Shown: piece by piece, positions 59,853-64,000 of the stretch
Layout of the letters: each line of letters begins with the position of its first letter
Position numbering within the stretch: the first letter of the stretch is position 1
NCBI RefSeq assembly: GCF_024972775.1
Contig: NZ_CP092282.1
Coordinates: 1,302,001 to 1,366,000 of the forward strand
DNA length: 64,000 nucleotides
DNA from: Dehalobacter sp. DCM
GTDB lineage: Bacteria > Bacillota > Desulfitobacteriia > Desulfitobacteriales > Syntrophobotulaceae
Reading direction: 5' to 3'
Notes under the pieces: model-generated
Seen by the model: the letters and a program-made list of their open reading frames with translations, nothing else
Database searches by the model: none
Told to the model about the DNA's origin: nothing
Made by a program: the position numbers and the translations under genes

Positions 59853-61439
59853 ATGCGGATCCTGGTAAATAACAAAGTAGCTGAAGCCGGTATAAAATTA
59901 TTGCGTGAGGAACACGACGTCGATACATATTGTTCATTATCGCAACAGGAACTCATTGAAATCATTCCGCAATATGACGCCCTGTTGGTCAGAGGCGATA
60001 CGATTGTCAGCAGTGAGGTCATCGAAGCGGGCAGAAACTTGAAAGTTATAGGAAGAGCGGGACTGGAAGTCGAACATATCGATATTCAAGCCGCCACGAA
60101 ACAGGGCATTGTCGTGTTGAATGCGCCTCAGGGCAATAGTGCCTCCACGATCGAATATACACTGGGGATGATCTTAGCCTTATCCCGGCATATCCCACAA
60201 GCCTATGCATCCATTCAAAACGGCGCCTGGGAAAGACAACGTTTTCTCGGCAGAGAGCTCAAAGACAAGGTGCTTGGCATCATCGGACTGGGACGAATCG
60301 GCATGGGGGTAGCGAAAAGAGCGAAAGCGTTTGACATGCGCGTCATTGCCCACGACCCGTTTTTAAGTGAAGAGAAAGGCAGAGAATTGGGCATTGAACT
60401 GATTGAACTCGATGGGATTCTTCGTAAATCGGATTATCTGACCCTGCATATACCGCTAACCGTTGACACCCGGGATATGTTGAATCAGGATGCTTTTTCC
60501 AAAATGAAAACAGGCCTCCGTCTCATCAATTGCGCCCGGGGAGGCATTATTGATGAAAAAGCGTTGATTTGGGCGCTGCAGCAAGGTATAGTCGCCGGCG
60601 CCGCATTGGATGCCTTTGCTGAAGGTCCGATTGATCCAAGCAACCCATTGCTTCGAATGGAGAATGTGATATGCACGCCAAGAATCGCTTCTCGTACGCA
60701 AGAAGCTGAAAATGAAGTCGCCGTAGGAGCTGCTCGGGGTATTTTAGCTGCATTGCGCTTAGAACCGGTAGCCACATCCCTGAACATGCCCCCCGTCACT
60801 CGCGATGTGATGAACACGATCATGCCTTATTTTAACCTCATGCGTAAGATGTGTGCCTTGGCTGTGGCTTTAGCGGAGGGAAGAATAATAAATATTGATG
60901 TGCGCTACAACGGCAATATCACCACAGCCGATACCAAATTATTAACGCTGACTGCCATTCAAGGGGTCTTGAATCCGATACTGCAGGAAGACGTCAATAT
61001 CGTCAACGCACCTGAAGTGGCCAAAGAGCGTGGGATTACCTTCCGCGAAATCAAGAATAAAGAATCACAAAATTTCGTTGATCTGATCAGTTTAACCGTT
61101 AAGACAGATATAACGGAACATAAGGTGGCTGGCACCCTCTTTGGAAAGAGCGATCAACGCGTCGTTGAAATCGATGACTTCCGGGTGGAAATCGATCCAA
61201 CCGGATGTTTTCTGCTGATATCGCATGATGATTTCCCGGGGTTGATCGGTAAAGTTGGAACTATTCTCGGCGAGAGCAACATCAATATCACGAGTATGCA
61301 GGTCGGAAAAATTAATACATCGAGCCGAGGCGTCATGATTGTCGGGATTGATAGTGAAGCGGATGCCCCAGTGATTAACCGTTTAAAAGAGATCAAAGGG
61401 GTGCAAACCGTCGATATGATCGTATTTGAAGTAGAATAA
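59853..61439 (+). CDS. SerA-like D-3-phosphoglycerate dehydrogenase homologue with altered active site
   Basis: A 528-aa protein with full SerA long-form architecture: substrate domain, NAD-binding Rossmann domain (GIIGLGRIGMGVAKRA), ASB domain (~310-440) and C-terminal ACT domain (LLISHDDFPGLIGKVGTIL). The catalytic Arg is kept (NCARGG, Arg229), but the Glu of the usual DVFxxEP motif is Gly258 (DAFAEGP) and the catalytic His of TPHxGxST is Arg277 (TPRIASRT). VGVDN near residue 73 reads LEVEH. It may be a diverged paralogue with another substrate or a regulatory role. Good GGAGG ribosome site. Confidence 0.85.
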   Translation: MRILVNNKVAEAGIKLLREEHDVDTYCSLSQQELIEIIPQYDALLVRGDTIVSSEVIEAGRNLKVIGRAGLEVEHIDIQAATKQGIVVLNAPQGNSASTIEYTLGMILALSRHIPQAYASIQNGAWERQRFLGRELKDKVLGIIGLGRIGMGVAKRAKAFDMRVIAHDPFLSEEKGRELGIELIELDGILRKSDYLTLHIPLTVDTRDMLNQDAFSKMKTGLRLINCARGGIIDEKALIWALQQGIVAGAALDAFAEGPIDPSNPLLRMENVICTPRIASRTQEAENEVAVGAARGILAALRLEPVATSLNMPPVTRDVMNTIMPYFNLMRKMCALAVALAEGRIINIDVRYNGNITTADTKLLTLTAIQGVLNPILQEDVNIVNAPEVAKERGITFREIKNKESQNFVDLISLTVKTDITEHKVAGTLFGKSDQRVVEIDDFRVEIDPTGCFLLISHDDFPGLIGKVGTILGESNINITSMQVGKINTSSRGVMIVGIDSEADAPVINRLKEIKGVQTVDMIVFEVE

Positions 61440-61442
61440 AAA

Positions 61443-61486
61443 CGCTCCGCAATCCGTGCTCCGCTTGACGCTGGCATTGTGCAGGC
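61443..61486 (-). repeat. Truncated TwoAYGGAY-like core, copy F
   Basis: The minus strand reads GCCTGCACAATGCC, AGCGTCAAGCGGAGC, ACGGATTGCGGAGCG: the 5' outer-stem strand, the conserved core and the first AYGGAY loop. It then stops next to the serA-like stop codon; the 3' half is missing. A relic of the same family. Confidence 0.55.
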
Positions 61487-61551
61487 GACCTTACTCTGGG
61501 GTAATTGGAGTATCTGATTCTATATTGTCTACTAGTAGAGGAGAGACGCAA

Positions 61552-62394
61552 GTGGATATAAAATTTGGAACCGCGGGAGTACCCTTTTCCGCCAAGGACA
61601 GCTCGACAGAGGCCGGAATCATCCGCGTGCGGGAGTTAGGCATGGATGCCATGGAGGTCGAATTCGTTCAGGGAGTCCGTATGAAAGAAGAGAAGGCTGA
61701 ACGTACAGGGAAAACCGCAGAGAGAGAACAGATCGCACTCTCTTGTCATGCACCCTATTTCATCAATCTGAACTCAAGCGAAGCGGAGAAAGTGACGGCG
61801 AGCAAATCGCGGATTATCCAAACCGCAAGGATTGGCAAGATCCTGGGAGCAACGGGAATTATTTTTCATCCGGCCTTTTATGGCGGAGAGACATCGGACA
61901 GGGTACTGGCTAAAGTGGTTGATGAATTGCAGGCTGTCAGAAGAGAACTGGATCAGGAAAATAACGACGTGATTTTGCGGCCGGAAACGACCGGGAAGCC
62001 GTCTCAATTTGGTGATTTGGCCGAAACCATTAAAATTGCCCAGGAAATTCCGGGAGTGCTACCGTGTATCGACTTCAGCCACCTCCATGCCCGATCCAAT
62101 GGGGAATACAACAGCTACGATGAATTCTGCCGAATCCTGGAGCAGACGGCGGAGGGACTCGGTGACCGTTGGGTAGCCAACGCCCATTTTCATATCTCCG
62201 GCATCGATTACGGTCCCAAGGGCGAAAAGAAACATCTTGTCTTACTGGAGGCCGATCTCCGGTATAAGGAACTCATGCAGGCGCTGCTTTCTTTTGGCAT
62301 TAAAGGGACGGTTATTTGTGAGAGCCCCAATTTGGAAGAAGACGCCCTTCGCTTGCAGGAGGCTTACAAAGAACTAATCGGCGCTCCGGCTTAA
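61552..62394 (+). CDS. Endonuclease IV-like AP endonuclease (TIM barrel)
   Basis: A 280-aa AP endonuclease family 2 protein: FGTAGVPF start, ISCHAPYF-like segment (LSCHAPYFINL), FHPAFYGG, LRPETTGKPSQFG, PCIDFSHLHAR and NAHFHISGIDYG, which supply the His/Glu/Asp zinc ligands of Nfo. GTG 61552 with AGGAGAG upstream; the frame extends further upstream through the repeat relic without a ribosome site. Likely DNA repair of abasic sites. Confidence 0.85.
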   Translation: MDIKFGTAGVPFSAKDSSTEAGIIRVRELGMDAMEVEFVQGVRMKEEKAERTGKTAEREQIALSCHAPYFINLNSSEAEKVTASKSRIIQTARIGKILGATGIIFHPAFYGGETSDRVLAKVVDELQAVRRELDQENNDVILRPETTGKPSQFGDLAETIKIAQEIPGVLPCIDFSHLHARSNGEYNSYDEFCRILEQTAEGLGDRWVANAHFHISGIDYGPKGEKKHLVLLEADLRYKELMQALLSFGIKGTVICESPNLEEDALRLQEAYKELIGAPA

Positions 62395-62468
62395 CAACTT
62401 TGAGCATTATACATTATATGCTGTAACAGAGTTCGCCTGTCATAGCTCATTGGCTATCTTTAAATGGA

Positions 62469-62527
62469 AAACAAAGAGGCCGGTTGCACCTGGTATTAGA
62501 AACCATGTGCAACCGGCCTCTTTGTTT
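62469..62527. terminator. Strong terminator after the endonuclease gene
   Basis: Perfect 21-bp stem starting AAACAAAGAGGCCGGTTGC, with the complement ending in CTCTTTGTTT. Works in both directions. Confidence 0.9.
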
Positions 62528-62612
62528 ATAAATTATAGACGCAAAATAGTTTATTTGTAGTTTTTTGTTTTTGGATTTCGCAACAGGAAATGGATTTCGT
62601 ACTGTGAAATGG

Positions 62613-62667
62613 ATAAAGCCTGAAGAGTGTCTGTGCTATCAGCAAAAACACTGGATTCAGGCTTTAT
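62613..62667 (+). terminator. Second hairpin/terminator upstream of the molybdoenzyme gene
   Basis: Stem ATAAAGCCTGAA...TTCAGGCTTTAT with inner AGTGT...ACACT, followed by TTTATTT. It ends 17 bp before the sigma-54 promoter and insulates it. Confidence 0.7.
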
Positions 62668-62684
62668 TTTATTTAATCACGCCT

Positions 62685-62700
62685 TGGCATAGAATTTGCA
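62685..62700 (+). promoter_or_regulatory. Sigma-54 (-24/-12) promoter of the second molybdoenzyme
   Basis: TGGCATAGAATTTGCA with GG at 62686-62687 and GC at 62698-62699, ten bases between; 65 bp ahead of the start codon, as for the first paralogue. Confidence 0.85.
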
Positions 62701-62764
62701 AATATCATTGGCGAGGATTATTCCTCGAATAATAAATTGCAGAAAATGAATTGGAGGGAATGCA

Positions 62765-64000
62765 ATGCCACAATTGCATTGGAATGAAAATGCTGCTCCT
62801 GCTGTTACCGAACTGGCAGACGGTACAAAAATCTATCGCACCTGCGCTTGGTCGCCTCCAGGCTGCCACGGTGTCGGCTGCGGTCTGCGTGTTTTTGTTA
62901 AAGACGGCGAAATTGACAAAATCGAAGGCGATCCGGATCATCCCATTACTAAAGGTCGTCTCTGCGTGCGCTGTCTAACCATGAAAGAATACTTCTACCA
63001 TCCCGACCGGATCCGTTATCCGATGAAGCGTGTCGGGCAGCGCGGCGAAAACAAATGGGAACGCATCACCTGGGATGAAGCCTATGACATGATCGTGGAA
63101 AAGTACAATTATTGCAAAGATAACTGGGGAAAGAATTCCTGGGCCGTCTTTAACGGGACCGGCCGGGAAGGCGGACGCTACCATTATGCCTTCGCCATCG
63201 AAGTGTTTAACACCAATACAGTTGTCCAGGACATCAGCGGTTGGTCCTGTATCATTCCGCGGATGGCCGCCATGTCCTGGTTTATCGGCAGTGCCTATAT
63301 CGAGTTTGATAATGCCATCGGTTTGCCCTTGCGCTACGATGACCCCAACTGGGAATGCCCGAAATATATGCTGATGTGGGGACGGGATCCGCTCCGCTCC
63401 AATCCGGACGGTTTATGGGGACACTCCCTGATCGAAATGATGAAACGCGGTATGAAGCTGATCACCGTGGATCCGCGGGCCAATTGGCTGGCCACACGTT
63501 CGGAGCACCATCTGCAGCTGAGACCTGGTACCGATGGCGCTTTAGCCTTGGCCTTGCTGCATGCGGTCGTCAGAACCGGAAAATATGACAAGGCATTTGT
63601 CGACAAATGGTGTATCGGCTTTGACGAGCTGGCGGAGAGAGCCGCCCAGTACACACCGGAAGCGGTGGAAGCTATCACCGGCGTGCCGGCCGCAGATGTC
63701 TATGCCGCTGCCGAATGCCTGATCCAAAAACCGGCGACTCTTAGTATGGGTCTTGCTGTTGACCAGAACCCCAACAGCATTCAAATCGGGCATACGCTTT
63801 TGTCTATCTTTGCTATCACCGGTAACTTGGATATTCCGGGTGGATTATTCTTAGGACAGCCTTTGCGTGCTTTTGAAGGGCTGCAAGGAGAAGAAAACAC
63901 GAATCCCTACGCACCGGTCCTGGAACCGGCTGAAGGCATCGGCCATAAGGAATTTCCGGCTCTGCCGATGGTCGTTAATACACCCCATCCGGATGTCATG
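62765..64000 (+). CDS. Molybdopterin oxidoreductase, paralogue (3' end outside window)
   Basis: The first 412 codons of a DMSO reductase family enzyme, open to the window end. Closely similar to the gene at 4091 throughout (LHWNENAAPAVTELADGTKIYRT, SPPGCHGVGCG, GRLCVRCLTMKEYFYHPDRI, WGRDPLRSNPDGLWGHS, VDPRANWLATRSEHHLQLRPGTD). It has Cys27 where the first paralogue has Asn, so it offers an additional possible cluster ligand. ATG 62765 with TTGGAGGG upstream. A sigma-54 promoter precedes it, as for the first copy. An Fe-S subunit gene is expected just beyond the edge. Confidence 0.92.
   Translation, partial: MPQLHWNENAAPAVTELADGTKIYRTCAWSPPGCHGVGCGLRVFVKDGEIDKIEGDPDHPITKGRLCVRCLTMKEYFYHPDRIRYPMKRVGQRGENKWERITWDEAYDMIVEKYNYCKDNWGKNSWAVFNGTGREGGRYHYAFAIEVFNTNTVVQDISGWSCIIPRMAAMSWFIGSAYIEFDNAIGLPLRYDDPNWECPKYMLMWGRDPLRSNPDGLWGHSLIEMMKRGMKLITVDPRANWLATRSEHHLQLRPGTDGALALALLHAVVRTGKYDKAFVDKWCIGFDELAERAAQYTPEAVEAITGVPAADVYAAAECLIQKPATLSMGLAVDQNPNSIQIGHTLLSIFAITGNLDIPGGLFLGQPLRAFEGLQGEENTNPYAPVLEPAEGIGHKEFPALPMVVNTPHPDVM

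Overview
The window looks like chromosome from an endospore-forming, sulfite/sulfate-respiring member of the Clostridia, closest in character to the Desulfosporosinus/Desulfitobacterium group. The grounds are a dissimilatory sulfite reductase cluster (dsrABD, dsrMK, dsrC, dsrN) without dsrJOP, as in Gram-positive sulfate reducers; a spore alpha/beta-type SASP gene; a division cluster with a PASTA-tailed SpoVD-like transpeptidase and DAP-type MurE; and corrinoid methyltransferases with a sigma-54-controlled molybdoenzyme. The species assignment is inference. No tRNA, rRNA or CRISPR was seen.

Left part (1-13.1 kb): the tail of an MFS transporter, a LysR regulator and a sigma-54 enhancer-binding protein (EBP) on the minus strand. 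Divergent from the EBP are a cytoplasmic molybdopterin oxidoreductase with a two-cluster Fe-S partner, then a four-gene corrinoid methyl-transfer set (UroD-type methyltransferase, methyl-THF methyltransferase, corrinoid protein, second UroD-type methyltransferase) and an MFS transporter. Near-consensus -24/-12 promoters precede the molybdoenzyme, the methyltransferase set and the transporter leader. A fourth precedes a second molybdoenzyme paralogue cut by the right window edge. This reads as one sigma-54 regulon, plausibly for demethylating and reducing a methoxylated aromatic (hypothesis).

Middle (13.2-25.3 kb): sulfur respiration. An extra DsrM/DsrK-like membrane pair, a CoA-disulfide/polysulfide reductase with a C-terminal rhodanese domain and a 2[4Fe-4S] ferredoxin lie directly upstream of dsrA-dsrB-dsrD-dsrM-dsrK-dsrC-dsrN, followed by a CysL-like LysR gene. 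Quinol electrons would pass through DsrMK to the DsrC trisulfide made by DsrAB; DsrN amidates siroheme.

25.3-38.8 kb is accessory: a small Cys-rich protein, a nitrilase-family amidohydrolase, a LysR paralogue, two transporters, a large phosphodiesterase-superfamily protein, a broken UroD methyltransferase gene, a thioredoxin reductase/thioredoxin pair, hemA, a DUF1858 protein and a patatin. Three of the accessory transport/hydrolase transcription units share an unusual promoter box (TTTGTTTCTGGACG).

39.2-55.4 kb is the division and cell wall cluster: mraZ (with its triple operator), rsmH, ftsL, spoVD, murE, murF, mraY, murD, ftsW/spoVE, murG, a broken murB, murA, ftsQ, sbp, ftsZ. murC is absent. 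55.5-62.4 kb holds SASP, nitronate monooxygenase-like, FAD oxidoreductase, NlpC/P60, a SerA-like protein with an altered active site and an endonuclease IV-like gene.

Scattered through the window is a family of six related intergenic elements. Their core folds as a long outer stem enclosing two hairpins with AYGGAY-type loops, with compensatory changes between copies, and three to four copies sit inside a MITE-like unit with ACTAGTACA ends. This resembles the TwoAYGGAY candidate RNA carried on a mobile repeat and is the most novel signal here.
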